A stretch of 64,000 nt of DNA from Nocardioides alkalitolerans (GTDB lineage Bacteria > Actinomycetota > Actinomycetes > Propionibacteriales > Nocardioidaceae): positions 558,001 to 622,000 of the forward strand of contig CP116227.1 of NCBI GenBank assembly GCA_038184435.1, read 5' to 3'. Below the pieces are notes generated by a model. That model was not told the DNA's origin. It saw nothing but the letters and a program-made list of their open reading frames with translations, and ran no database searches. The translations under genes were made by a program, and so were the position numbers. Every line of letters starts with the position of its first letter. Position 1 is the first letter of the stretch. Below, piece by piece: positions 50,113-61,497 of this stretch.

Positions 50113-50975
50113 GTGGTCCGGTGACCGGCGCGGAGCCCCTCGCCGCCGTCCGTCGGCGTGCGGGGGCCGTGCTCGCCGCGGCCGGGGTGGCCAGCCCGGA
50201 GCGGGACGTCGAGCTGCTGCTCGCGCACGTCCTCGACGTGCGCCTGGGCAACCTCGCGCTGGTGCGCTCCCTGGAGGCGCCCCAGGCCGCGGTGCTCGAC
50301 GAGCTCGTGGCCCGCCGCGCCGCGCGCGAACCGCTGCAGCACCTCACCGGCTCGGCCGCGTTCCGGCACGTCGAGCTGGCGGTCGGCCCGGGCGTCTTCG
50401 TGCCGCGACCCGAGACGGAGCTGCTCGCCGGCTGGGCCGTCGACCGCGCCCGTGAGGCGGGGGAGCGGCCGGTCGTCGTCGACCTCTGCACGGGGTCCGG
50501 CGCGATCGCCCGCGCGCTGGCGGACGAGGTGCCCCACGCCCGCGTCCACGCGGTCGAGCTCGACCCCGACGCCTTCACCTGGGCGCAGCGCAACCTGGCC
50601 GGAACAGGCGTCGACCTCCGCCAGGGCGACCTGGCCGACGCGTTCGTCGACCTCGACGGCACCGTCGACGTGGTGGTGAGCAACCCGCCGTACATCCCGC
50701 TCGAGGCCTGGGAGTCCGTCGCCCCGGAGGCCCGGGACCACGACCCCCACCTGGCGCTCTTCTCCGGCGACGACGGGCTCGACGCGATCCGCTCCCTGGT
50801 ACGTCGTGCAGCAGCGCTGCTCCGCCCCGGGGGGCACCTCGGCTTCGAGCACGCCGACGAGCAGGGGGAGAGCGCACCGGCGGTCGTCGTCGCGGACGGT
50901 CGCTGGAGCGACGTGCGCGACCACCTCGACCTGGCAGGTCGTGCGCGCTACACGACGGCGAGGCTGGCACGATGA
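50109..50975 (+). CDS. prmC: Release factor glutamine methyltransferase PrmC
   Basis: 288 residues from GTG 50109, overlapping prfA as GTGA. N-terminal helical domain (LLAHVLDVRLGNLAL), FVPRPETELLAGWA, SAM motif VVDLCTGSGAIARALA and the amino-methylation motif VVSNPPYIPLE. It methylates the glutamine in the GGQ motif of RF1/RF2. The stop overlaps the next gene as ATGA. Confidence 0.94.
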   Translation: MSGPVTGAEPLAAVRRRAGAVLAAAGVASPERDVELLLAHVLDVRLGNLALVRSLEAPQAAVLDELVARRAAREPLQHLTGSAAFRHVELAVGPGVFVPRPETELLAGWAVDRAREAGERPVVVDLCTGSGAIARALADEVPHARVHAVELDPDAFTWAQRNLAGTGVDLRQGDLADAFVDLDGTVDVVVSNPPYIPLEAWESVAPEARDHDPHLALFSGDDGLDAIRSLVRRAAALLRPGGHLGFEHADEQGESAPAVVVADGRWSDVRDHLDLAGRARYTTARLAR

Positions 50976-51706
50976 GCCCCGTGAGCGAGCCGCAGACCCC
51001 CGAGGACCGCACGCCCGAGACGCCCCGCCTGGAGAAGGCGGCGACGCCGAGCCGCGTCCTGCCGACGACCACCCCCGAGGAGCGCGAGTCGGCCGTCGAG
51101 GCCGCCACCCTCGCCGTACGCCGCGGCGCGGTCGTCGTGCTCCCCACCGACACGGTGTACGGCGTGGGCGCCGACGCGTTCGACCCGACCGCGGTGGCGA
51201 AGCTGCTCGCCGCGAAGGGTCGCGGTCGCGACATGCCGCCGCCGGTGCTCATCAGCTCGGCGGTGACGGCCGACGCCCTGGCCCGCGAGGTCCCCGGGTG
51301 GGCCCGCGCCCTGATGGACGCCTTCTGGCCCGGTCCGCTCACGATCGTGTTCCACCAGCAGGCCTCGCTCCAGTGGGACCTCGGCGACACCCGCGGCACC
51401 GTCGCGCTGCGGATGCCCGACCACGAGCTGGCGCGCGAGATCCTCGAGCGCACCGGCCCGCTGGCCGTGAGCTCCGCCAACCTCACCGGGCGGCCGGCCG
51501 CCACCACGGCGCAGCAGGCCGACGGCATGCTCGGGGACGCGGTGGAGGTGATCGTCGACGGCGGCACCTCGCCGGGCGGCAGCGCGAGCACCATCGTCGA
51601 CGCGACCGGTCCGCAGGGCCGGGTGCTGCGCCTGGGGGCGCTCAGCCTCGAGGAGCTCAACGCCGTGCTCGAGCCCCAGGGCGCCACGCTCGTCGACAAC
51701 GGCTGA
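50972..51706 (+). CDS. L-threonylcarbamoyladenylate synthase (Sua5/TsaC family)
   Basis: 244 residues. Characteristic segments are VVVLPTDTVYGVGADAFD, KGRGRDMPPPVLI, FWPGPLTIVF, RGTVALRMPDH and PLAVSSANLTGRPAATTAQQA. It makes threonylcarbamoyl-AMP for the t6A base of ANN-reading tRNAs. The first 35 residues are variable. Coupled to prmC by ATGA overlap, the same order as in mycobacteria. Confidence 0.92.
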   Translation: MSPVSEPQTPEDRTPETPRLEKAATPSRVLPTTTPEERESAVEAATLAVRRGAVVVLPTDTVYGVGADAFDPTAVAKLLAAKGRGRDMPPPVLISSAVTADALAREVPGWARALMDAFWPGPLTIVFHQQASLQWDLGDTRGTVALRMPDHELAREILERTGPLAVSSANLTGRPAATTAQQADGMLGDAVEVIVDGGTSPGGSASTIVDATGPQGRVLRLGALSLEELNAVLEPQGATLVDNG

Positions 51707-51717
51707 GAGGGGCGCGC

Positions 51718-52908
51718 GTGCGGGAGTACCTCCTCGTCGTCCTGGTCGCCGCCGCCGTCACCTACCTGGCGACGGTGGTGGCGCGCGAGCTCGCGCTGCG
51801 CTGGGGCGCCGTCGCGAAGGTGCGGGGGCGGGACGTGCACGTCACGCCGATCCCGTACTTCGGCGGGATGGCGATGCTCGTCGGCATCGTCGCGGCGTAC
51901 GCCGTGGCCCGCCAGCTCCCCTTCCTGTCCTACCGGGGCTCGGAGTCGATGTTCCGCGACGCGGGGGTCGTGGTGCTCGCCGGCGCGGTCATCTGCCTCG
52001 TCGGGATCGCCGACGACCTCTGGGAGATCTCCCCGCTCATGAAGGCGGGCGCGCAGGTGCTGGTGGCGTCGGGCCTGGTGCTGAGCAACGTGCAGTTCTA
52101 CTCGGTGCCCCTGCCCGGCGGCGGCATCTTCGTCATGGACGAGCTGCAGGGCGCGCTGCTGACCGTGATCATCGTGGTGGTCACGGTCAACGCCGTGAAC
52201 TTCGTCGACGGCCTCGACGGCCTCGCGGCCGGCGTGGTCGGCATCGGAGCGCTGGCGTTCTTCTGGTTCTGCTACCAGCTCGCCAACGTCAACGGCGCGA
52301 CCCTGGCCAACACGGGGGCCCTGCTGAGCGCGCTGCTCGCGGGAGCCTGCCTCGGCTTCCTGGGCCACAACTTCCACCCGGCGCGGCTGTTCATGGGGGA
52401 CAGCGGCTCGATGCTCATCGGCCTCATGCTGTCGGCGAGCGCCATCACCCTGACGGGCCAGTTCCCGGCGACGGAGCTCACCGCGGGGGCCGACGGGGGT
52501 ACGGCGAGCCTGCTGCCCGTGCTGCTCCCCGTGCTGCTGCCGGTGGCCATCCTCATCATCCCGCTGACCGACCTGGTGCTCGCCGTGCTGCGGCGGGCGA
52601 AGAAGCGCGTCTCGCCCTTCGAGGCCGACAAGCAGCACCTCCACCACCGCCTGCTCGAGATCGGGCACTCCCACCGCCGGGCGGTGCTCGTCATGTGGAT
52701 GTGGGCCGCGCTCGTCGGTTTCGGCACGGTGACCATGAGCCTCTACTCCGGAGCGCTCGTGGCGGCCGTGCTGGCCGTCGGATTCGTCGCGACGCTCGCC
52801 GTCACGCTGGTCGTGCGTTCGGCGGAGCCGGTCGACGAGGTCGCCCTGGCGGCGCCCCCGGAAGAGCTCGCGACGCCCCCCGAGGAGGGCTCGGGGGAGG
52901 GCTTGTGA
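51718..52908 (+). CDS. wecA: Polyprenyl-phosphate GlcNAc-1-phosphate transferase (WecA/Rfe type)
   Basis: 396 residues from GTG 51718. Ten to eleven transmembrane helices. Catalytic motifs: IADDLWEISP, NAVNFVDGLDGLAAG, HNFHPARLFMGDSGSMLIG and the C-terminal loop DKQHLHHRLLEIGHSHRRAV. It links GlcNAc-1-phosphate to decaprenyl phosphate, starting arabinogalactan or wall-glycopolymer linkage units. It lies directly before the atp genes as in M. tuberculosis (rfe, Rv1302). Confidence 0.9.
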   Translation: MREYLLVVLVAAAVTYLATVVARELALRWGAVAKVRGRDVHVTPIPYFGGMAMLVGIVAAYAVARQLPFLSYRGSESMFRDAGVVVLAGAVICLVGIADDLWEISPLMKAGAQVLVASGLVLSNVQFYSVPLPGGGIFVMDELQGALLTVIIVVVTVNAVNFVDGLDGLAAGVVGIGALAFFWFCYQLANVNGATLANTGALLSALLAGACLGFLGHNFHPARLFMGDSGSMLIGLMLSASAITLTGQFPATELTAGADGGTASLLPVLLPVLLPVAILIIPLTDLVLAVLRRAKKRVSPFEADKQHLHHRLLEIGHSHRRAVLVMWMWAALVGFGTVTMSLYSGALVAAVLAVGFVATLAVTLVVRSAEPVDEVALAAPPEELATPPEEGSGEGL

Positions 52909-52989
52909 TAACTTTCACGAGCGCTCGGGCCGCCGTCTGACCGCGTTTTCCGCACCACTCCCGCACCCCCGACGAGAACGGCCGCCCTG

Positions 52990-53463
52990 ATGACGACCGC
53001 CCCCGCCGCCGGCACGCAGCGCCCCCGCGGCGCCGCGCGCCTCGTGCTGCGGACGACCGTCCCGGTGGCTCTGTCCGTGCTCGTCCTGACGCTGGTCGGT
53101 GCCGTCGTGGGCGGCTCACCGGCCGCGCTCGGCGCGCTGGTCGGGGGAGTCCTGCTGCTGGTCGTGCTCACGTCCAGTGCCCTCGTCGTGGACGTGGTCG
53201 CCTCGGCGGCCGGCGCCCCCGTCTTCCTGGTCAGCCTGATGACCTACGCGCTGAACGTGTTGCTCGTGCTGGTCGCGCTGCTCGCTGTGCGCGAGTCCGG
53301 CCTCACCGACTCGGTCCTGAGTGCTCGGTGGCTCGCCGGCGCAGTGGTGGTTGCGGCCCTCGCCTGGACCGTGGCGCACGTGGCGGTCACGGTGCGGGCC
53401 CGTATCCCGCTCTACGACCTGCCCGACCGAGCGGTCGTCCCGTCGGAGAGGGCAGGTGCGTGA
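52990..53463 (+). CDS. AtpI-like membrane protein upstream of the ATP synthase operon
   Basis: 157 residues with four hydrophobic helices (about 25-45, 47-70, 78-98, 112-132) and a basic C-terminus. Sequence is weakly conserved, but size, topology and position before atpB fit ATP synthase subunit I, which helps assemble the c-ring or import magnesium. The 81-base gap before it contains the A/T-rich GATAACTTT, a possible promoter element. Confidence 0.65.
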   Translation: MTTAPAAGTQRPRGAARLVLRTTVPVALSVLVLTLVGAVVGGSPAALGALVGGVLLLVVLTSSALVVDVVASAAGAPVFLVSLMTYALNVLLVLVALLAVRESGLTDSVLSARWLAGAVVVAALAWTVAHVAVTVRARIPLYDLPDRAVVPSERAGA

Positions 53464-53480
53464 TGACCGCTCCTGCCTGC

Positions 53481-53486
53481 TATCGT
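53481..53486 (+). promoter_or_regulatory. Possible -10 box (TATCGT) before the AtpZ-like gene
   Basis: TATCGT ends ten bases before ATG 53497, so a transcript from here would carry a leader of only three or four bases. It may serve the whole atp operon. Confidence 0.4.
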
Positions 53487-53496
53487 CCGGGGCGCG

Positions 53497-53757
53497 ATGA
53501 CACCGCACCAGCCTCCCTTGGAACCCTCGAGGGCAACTCCCGACGGGCCGATGGCCGACCCCTGGCGGTCGTTCAGCTACATGACGTCGGGTGTGCTGAT
53601 GTACGGGCTGCTGGGATGGCTCGCCGACCGATGGCTGGGCACGACGTTCCTGGTCGCGATCGGCATCCTGGTCGGCGCGGGTCTGGGCATCTACATGACG
53701 TTCGCACGCTACAACCGGGCTTCCCCCGAAGCCCCCACCGACAAACCGACGACCTGA
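53497..53757 (+). CDS. AtpZ/AtpI-family small membrane protein
   Basis: 86 residues, two transmembrane helices: MTSGVLMYGLLGWLADRWLG and FLVAIGILVGAGLGIYMTF, the standard pattern of the short AtpZ/AtpI-like proteins (DWLLGT-like turn as DRWLGTT). It probably assists ATP synthase assembly. Positioned between the larger AtpI-like gene and atpB. Confidence 0.75.
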   Translation: MTPHQPPLEPSRATPDGPMADPWRSFSYMTSGVLMYGLLGWLADRWLGTTFLVAIGILVGAGLGIYMTFARYNRASPEAPTDKPTT

Positions 53758-53833
53758 ACGCGGGCGGTCCTGGCTGGACCGCTGCGATCGACCACCCGGA
53801 CCTGATGGCCGACCTCACGAAGGAGCACACGCG

Positions 53834-54625
53834 TTGAGCGTCAACGTTCTGGCCGCGACGGAGGACCCGTACATCCCGGGTCCCTCCAGCTTCGACCTGC
53901 CGCCGATCTTCGGTCAGGGCACGATCGTCACCAAGCCCATGGTGCAGATCGTCCTGTTCGCCGTGCTGGCCTTCGCGTTCCTCTACTTCGCGTCCCGCAA
54001 GCGCGCCCTCGTGCCCGGTCGGCTGCAGTACGTCGGCGAGGCCGGCTACGGCTTCGTCCGCAACTCGCTGGGCCGCGACATCATCGGCAGCCACGACTTC
54101 CAGAAGTTCGTGCCCTACCTGGTGTCGATGTTCTTCCTGCTGCTCTTCAACAACTGGGCCGCGGCGATCCCCTTCATCCAGTTCCCGACGTTCTCGCGGG
54201 CCGGTCTCGTCTACGGCCTGGCCGCCATCAGCTGGCTGGTCTACAACTACGTCGGGATCAGGAAGCACGGCCTCGGCGGCTATCTGAAGCTGCAGTGCAT
54301 GCCGAGCGGCGTGACGGGCCCCATCCTGCTGCTGATCGTGCCGCTGGAGTTCTTCTCCAACATCGTGGTCCGCCCGGTGACGCTGGCGCTGCGTCTGTTC
54401 TGCAACATGTTCGCCGGCCACCTGCTGCTCATCCTCTTCGCGATGGGCGGGTACTGGCTGATCTTCCAGAGCGGCGTGCTCGGCTACGTGCCGGTCGGCA
54501 TCCTCGCCTGGGTGCTGTTCACGGCCATCTTCTTCCTGGAGCTGCTGATCCAGTTCCTCCAGGCCTACGTCTTCACCCTGCTCAACGCGATGTACATCGC
54601 CGGCGCCCTCGCCGACGAGCACTGA
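53834..54625 (+). CDS. atpB: ATP synthase subunit a
   Basis: 263 residues starting at TTG 53834, with AAGGAG eight bases upstream; no ATG or GTG fits better. Five to six helices; the proton-channel region is PLALRLF-like (VTLALRLFCNMFAGHLLLILF) and LLIQFLQAYVFTLLNAMYIAGAL. The essential Arg is in TLALRLF. It forms the stator half-channels against the c-ring. Confidence 0.95.
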   Translation: MSVNVLAATEDPYIPGPSSFDLPPIFGQGTIVTKPMVQIVLFAVLAFAFLYFASRKRALVPGRLQYVGEAGYGFVRNSLGRDIIGSHDFQKFVPYLVSMFFLLLFNNWAAAIPFIQFPTFSRAGLVYGLAAISWLVYNYVGIRKHGLGGYLKLQCMPSGVTGPILLLIVPLEFFSNIVVRPVTLALRLFCNMFAGHLLLILFAMGGYWLIFQSGVLGYVPVGILAWVLFTAIFFLELLIQFLQAYVFTLLNAMYIAGALADEH

Positions 54626-54695
54626 TCTATCCCGCTCAACCGCCCCAGCACTTCTCCGCAGCAACCGCGGGGAAACCAACCGAAAGGAAATCGCC

Positions 54696-54899
54696 GTGGA
54701 CGGCAACCTCAACATGATCGGTTACGGCCTGGCTGCCATCGGCCCGGGTATCGGCATCGGTCTGATCTTCGCCGCCTACATCAACGGCGTCGCCCGTCAG
54801 CCGGAGGCCCAGAGCCGCCTCCAGACCATCGCCATCCTGGGCTTCGCCCTCGCCGAGGCGCTCGCGATCATCGGTATCGCCCTCGCCTTCGTCCTCTGA
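54696..54899 (+). CDS. atpE: ATP synthase subunit c
   Basis: 67 residues from GTG 54696 (RBS AAAGGAAA). Two helices joined by the polar loop RQPEAQ; the proton-carrying carboxylate is Glu54 in ALAEALAIIGIALAFVL. The N-terminal helix has the glycine-rich GPGIGIGLIFA packing motif. This is the subunit targeted by bedaquiline in mycobacteria. A/T-poor but strongly preferred codons suggest high expression. Confidence 0.96.
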   Translation: MDGNLNMIGYGLAAIGPGIGIGLIFAAYINGVARQPEAQSRLQTIAILGFALAEALAIIGIALAFVL

Positions 54900-54934
54900 C
54901 GTAGCCGAGCGGCACTCTCACCGAAGGACAGCCC

Positions 54935-55477
54935 ATGAACTACCTTCTCGCGGCAGCGGAGGGCGAAGAGCCGAACCCGCTCATCCCGCACATCCCCGAG
55001 GTGGTCCTCGGCGTCGTCGTCTTCGCCCTGCTCTTCGTGCTCGTCAAGAAGTTCGTCGTCCCGAACTTCGAGGCGACGTTCGCCGAGCGCACGTCGGCGA
55101 TCGAGGGCGGCCTGGCCGCGGCCGAGACCAAGCAGGCCGAGGCCGACGCCAAGCTCGCCGAGCTCGAGCAGCAGCTCGCGGAGGCCCGCCACGAGGCGGC
55201 CCGCATCCGTGAGGAGGCCCGCGAGCAGGGCGCGACCATCGTCGCCGAGATGCGCGAGCAGGCCCAGGCCGAGTCCGCGCGCATCGTCGAGGCGGGCAAG
55301 GCGCAGATCGAGGCCGAGCGCCAGCAGGCGGTCACCTCGCTCCGTGCCGAGGTCGGCACCCTCGCGACCGGTCTCGCCGGCCGCATCGTCGGGGAGAGCC
55401 TCGAGGACGAGGCTCGCCAGAGCCGCGTCGTCGAGCGCTTCCTCGCCGATCTCGAGTCCTCCGGCGGGGTCAACTGA
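54935..55477 (+). CDS. atpF: ATP synthase subunit b
   Basis: 180 residues. One N-terminal helix (EVVLGVVVFALLFVLVKKFVVP) and a long Ala/Glu-rich coiled coil (about 45-165) that forms the peripheral stalk. The stop shares one base with the start of atpH, so b and delta are coupled. Unlike mycobacteria, b is not fused to delta. Confidence 0.94.
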   Translation: MNYLLAAAEGEEPNPLIPHIPEVVLGVVVFALLFVLVKKFVVPNFEATFAERTSAIEGGLAAAETKQAEADAKLAELEQQLAEARHEAARIREEAREQGATIVAEMREQAQAESARIVEAGKAQIEAERQQAVTSLRAEVGTLATGLAGRIVGESLEDEARQSRVVERFLADLESSGGVN

Positions 55478-56283
55478 TGGCCGACTTCCGTGGCACGTCG
55501 GCCGACGCGCTCGCGGCGCTGACCGTCGAGCTGCGGGCCGTCGCCGAGAGCGACCTCGCCCGTGTCGGTGGCGACCTCTTCGCGGTCGCCGGCATCCTCC
55601 GCGGCGAGCCGGCCCTGCGCCGGGTCGTCACGGACGTGTCGGTGCCCGCCGAGGCGAAGCAGGGCCTGCTCCGGCAGATCCTGCAGGGCAAGGTCGCCGA
55701 GGGGACCCTGCCGCTGGTCGCCTCCGCCGTCGGGCACCGCTGGACGGTGGGCCGGGACCTCGCCGACGCCATCGAGCGTCTCGGTGAGATCGCGGTCGTC
55801 CGCTCCGCGGGGGCCGACAGCACCCGGCTCGAGAACGAGCTGTTCGAGCTGGGGCAGGTCGTCAAGGGCGAGCCGTCGCTGCGCGACGCGCTGTCCGACC
55901 CGGCCCGCTCGGTCGACGACAAGGCCCGCCTGGTCGACGACCTGCTCGGCGGCAAGGCGCTCCCCGCGACCGTCGCGCTGGCCAAGCAGGCACTGGCCGG
56001 CAGCTATCGCACGGTGAGCGCCGCACTCGCGACGTACGAGCGGGTCGCCGCTGACGTGAACGGCGAGCGGGTCGCCTCGGTGACCGTCGCGAAGCCGCTC
56101 GCCGAGGGCGACCGCGCTCGACTGGTCGACGTACTGTCGCGACAGTACGGACGCCCGGTGCACCTGAACGTCGTCGTGGACCCGTCCGTGGTCGGGGGTG
56201 TCCTCGTCGAGATCGGCGACGACATCATCGACGGCACGGTCTCCGGGCGCCTCGACACCGCACGCCGCCGCCTCGCCGGCTGA
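55477..56283 (+). CDS. atpH: ATP synthase subunit delta
   Basis: 268 residues, the longer actinobacterial size, with the N-terminal half as the usual helical bundle and GGVLVEIGDDIIDGTVSGRLDTARRRLA closing the C-terminal domain. It joins the peripheral stalk to the alpha3beta3 head. One-base overlap with atpF upstream; 67 bases before atpA. Confidence 0.93.
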   Translation: MADFRGTSADALAALTVELRAVAESDLARVGGDLFAVAGILRGEPALRRVVTDVSVPAEAKQGLLRQILQGKVAEGTLPLVASAVGHRWTVGRDLADAIERLGEIAVVRSAGADSTRLENELFELGQVVKGEPSLRDALSDPARSVDDKARLVDDLLGGKALPATVALAKQALAGSYRTVSAALATYERVAADVNGERVASVTVAKPLAEGDRARLVDVLSRQYGRPVHLNVVVDPSVVGGVLVEIGDDIIDGTVSGRLDTARRRLAG

Positions 56284-56350
56284 CCCCGGCCCCGATCCCA
56301 GCCGCACCCGCGCCCTCCACCACCCGGGCCGAGAACCAGAAGGAAGAGTG

Positions 56351-57991
<1,641 letters not shown>

Positions 57992-57994
57992 CCC

Positions 57995-58921
57995 ATGGCC
58001 GTTTCGCTGCGTGAGTACCGCGCGCGGATCCGATCGACCGAGTCGATGAAGAAGATCACGCGCGCCATGGAGCTCATCGCTGCGTCCCGCATCATCAAGG
58101 CGCAGCAGCGGGCGCAGGCCGCCGCGCCGTACGCCCGCGAGCTCACCCGCGCCGTGTCGGCGGTGGCGACGTTCTCCAACGTCGACCACCCGCTGACGAC
58201 GGAGCCCGAGAACCCGACCCGGGCCGCGGTCCTCATCGTCACGAGCGACCGCGGTCTGGCCGGTGCCTACTCCTCGAGCGTGCTCAAGGAGGCCGAGCGC
58301 CTCATCGAGCGCCTGCGGGGCGAGGGCAAGAAGGTGGACGCGTTCATCAGCGGCCGCAAGGGCGAGGCGTACTTCAAGTTCCGTCAGCGCCCCATCGCGC
58401 GGGCGTGGACGGGCTACTCCGACCAGCCGTCGTACGACGACGCCCGGGCCATCGGCCAGGCGCTCATCTCGGCGTTCCTGACGGAGACCGGCGAGGTCGT
58501 GGACGACATCACGGGCGTCGACGAGGTGCACGTGGTCTTCACGCGCTTCAAGTCGATGCTCGTGCAGGAGCCGCAGGCGATGCGCCTGCTGCCGCTGGAG
58601 GTCGTCGAGGGCACCGAGGCGCCGGCGAAGGACGAGCTGCTCCCGCTGTACGAGTTCGAGCCGTCCGGCACCGAGGTGCTCGACACGCTGCTCCCGAAGT
58701 ACGTGCAAAGCCGGATCTTCTTCGCCCTGCTGCAGGCGGCGGCGTCGGAGCTGGCGGCCCGTCAGAAGGCGATGAAGTCGGCGACGGACAACGCGGACGA
58801 GCTCATCAAGAAGTACAAGCGGATCGCCAACCAGGCCCGCCAGGCTGGCATCACCCAGGAAATCAGCGAGATCGTCGGTGGCGTCAACGCGCTCGCCGAC
58901 GCCCAGGCCGGGAGTGAGTGA
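57995..58921 (+). CDS. atpG: ATP synthase subunit gamma
   Basis: 308 residues. The N-terminal coiled helix REYRARIRSTESMKKITRAMELIAASRI and C-terminal helix ASELAARQKAMKSATDNADELIKKYKRIANQARQAGITQEISEIVGG form the central rotor shaft. An insertion near 60-70 and 200-215 compared with E. coli is typical of actinobacteria. Start three bases after atpA. Confidence 0.96.
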   Translation: MAVSLREYRARIRSTESMKKITRAMELIAASRIIKAQQRAQAAAPYARELTRAVSAVATFSNVDHPLTTEPENPTRAAVLIVTSDRGLAGAYSSSVLKEAERLIERLRGEGKKVDAFISGRKGEAYFKFRQRPIARAWTGYSDQPSYDDARAIGQALISAFLTETGEVVDDITGVDEVHVVFTRFKSMLVQEPQAMRLLPLEVVEGTEAPAKDELLPLYEFEPSGTEVLDTLLPKYVQSRIFFALLQAAASELAARQKAMKSATDNADELIKKYKRIANQARQAGITQEISEIVGGVNALADAQAGSE

Positions 58922-58926
58922 AGACA

Positions 58927-60384
<1,458 letters not shown>

Positions 60385-60386
60385 CG

Positions 60387-60779
60387 ATGGCCGGCTCCCT
60401 GCACGTCGAGCTGGTCAGCGCCGAGCGCGTGGTGTGGTCGGGCGAGGCCGTCCGGGTCATCGCCCGCACGGTCGCGGGTGACGTCGGCATCCTGCCGGGT
60501 CACGCGCCGCTGCTGTCCGCGCTGTCGCACGGTGTGGTCGACATCCAGTCGACCGAGGGCGAGACCTGGATCGCGGCCGTCTCCGACGGGTTCCTGTCGG
60601 TGGCGGACGACCGCGTCTCGGTGCTCTCCGAGTACGCCGAGCTGTCCCACGAGATCGATGTCGAGAAGGCGCGCGCCGACGTGGAGCGCGCCAAGGCTGC
60701 GGGCGAGGACGACACGGAGGCGCTCGACGTCCTCCGCACGGCCGAGGCCCGCATCCGCGCGGTCGAGGTGGCCTCCTGA
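60387..60779 (+). CDS. atpC: ATP synthase subunit epsilon
   Basis: 130 residues. N-terminal beta-barrel (LHVELVSAERVVWSGEA, GDVGILPGHAPLLSALSHGVV) and a short C-terminal helical hairpin (EIDVEKARADVERAKAAGE) that can brake rotation. Last gene of the operon, followed by a strong terminator. Confidence 0.95.
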   Translation: MAGSLHVELVSAERVVWSGEAVRVIARTVAGDVGILPGHAPLLSALSHGVVDIQSTEGETWIAAVSDGFLSVADDRVSVLSEYAELSHEIDVEKARADVERAKAAGEDDTEALDVLRTAEARIRAVEVAS

Positions 60780-60820
60780 GAGGCTCGCTCGCCCCGCGTC
60801 GTACGACGCTCTGAGCTGCT

Positions 60821-60853
60821 GCCCGGCCCCCGCCACTGTTGGCGGGGCCGGGC
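60821..60853 (+). terminator. Terminator of the atp operon
   Basis: GCCCGGCCCCCGCCA pairs with TGGCGGGGCCGGGC (one bulged C) across CTGT, 41 bases past atpC, followed by a TCTTT stretch. This is the nearest to a classical Rho-independent terminator in the window. Confidence 0.85.
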
Positions 60854-60855
60854 AG

Positions 60856-60861
60856 TAGTCT
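60856..60861 (+). promoter_or_regulatory. Possible -10 box (TAGTCT) for the DUF2550 gene
   Basis: TAGTCT immediately after the atp terminator, 51 bases before ATG 60913, whose RBS is GGAGGAG at 60901-60907. Confidence 0.4.
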
Positions 60862-60912
60862 TTCCCCGTCCCGCTCCGACGAGGCGGGTCGACCCGTCGA
60901 GGAGGAGATCGC

Positions 60913-61353
60913 ATGCCGCTGTGGCAGTGGCTGCTCGACGGTGTCGCTGTCCTCGTCGTCCTGGTCGTCCTCTACGGCGTCGCACTCGTGGTGCGGCGCC
61001 GTGCCGTCTCCCGGCACGGGGCCACCTTCGAGCTGAGCGTGCGGCTCCGCCAGGACCGGCCCGGTCGCGGCTGGGTGCTCGGGCTGGGGCGCTACCAGGG
61101 CGACACGCTCGAGTGGTTCCGCATCTTCTCCGTGTCGCCGCGGCCGAAGCGCCTGTGGCGGCGTTCGGAGCTGGAGTACGTCGGGCGTCGGGTCCCGACC
61201 GGTCCCGAGTGCGCGACGCTCTACGCCGACCACCTCGTGGTGGAGTGCCGCACGCCCGACGGCACCGTCGAGCTCGCGCTCGCACCGTCCTCCCTCATGG
61301 GCCTGCAGGCGTGGATCGAGGCCGCCCCACCGGGAACGGCCGAGCACATCTGA
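60913..61353 (+). CDS. DUF2550 membrane-anchored protein
   Basis: 146 residues. One N-terminal helix (LLDGVAVLVVLVVLYGVALVV) with basic residues after it, then a beta-rich domain: GRGWVLGLGRYQGDTLEWFRIFSVSPRPKRLWRR and LVVECRTPDGTVELAL. This matches Rv1312-like DUF2550 proteins, which follow atpC throughout actinobacteria. Function unknown; the constant linkage hints at an envelope or bioenergetic role. Confidence 0.84.
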   Translation: MPLWQWLLDGVAVLVVLVVLYGVALVVRRRAVSRHGATFELSVRLRQDRPGRGWVLGLGRYQGDTLEWFRIFSVSPRPKRLWRRSELEYVGRRVPTGPECATLYADHLVVECRTPDGTVELALAPSSLMGLQAWIEAAPPGTAEHI

Positions 61354-61398
61354 CGCCGTCCGTCGCCCTACCCTGCTGGCGCCGCCGCCCGCCCCTCG

Positions 61399-61474
61399 CC
61401 GTGTAACGCGGTGTCCGTGCTACTTGTGCGGTGGTCGACCACGTGTTGAGTAGCCCGGACACCGCGTTACACGG
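61399..61474. terminator. 76-bp long-stem palindrome between convergent genes
   Basis: Positions 61399-61417 and 61456-61474 are perfect 19-base complements. A 2-base internal loop leads to a second stem CTACT/AGTAG (61420-61424, 61449-61453), and the apex holds the palindrome GTGGTCGACCAC. It may terminate both flanking genes, but it is far longer than needed. Confidence 0.75.
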
Positions 61475-61497
61475 GCCGGTGCCAGGGCCGGGGCGCG

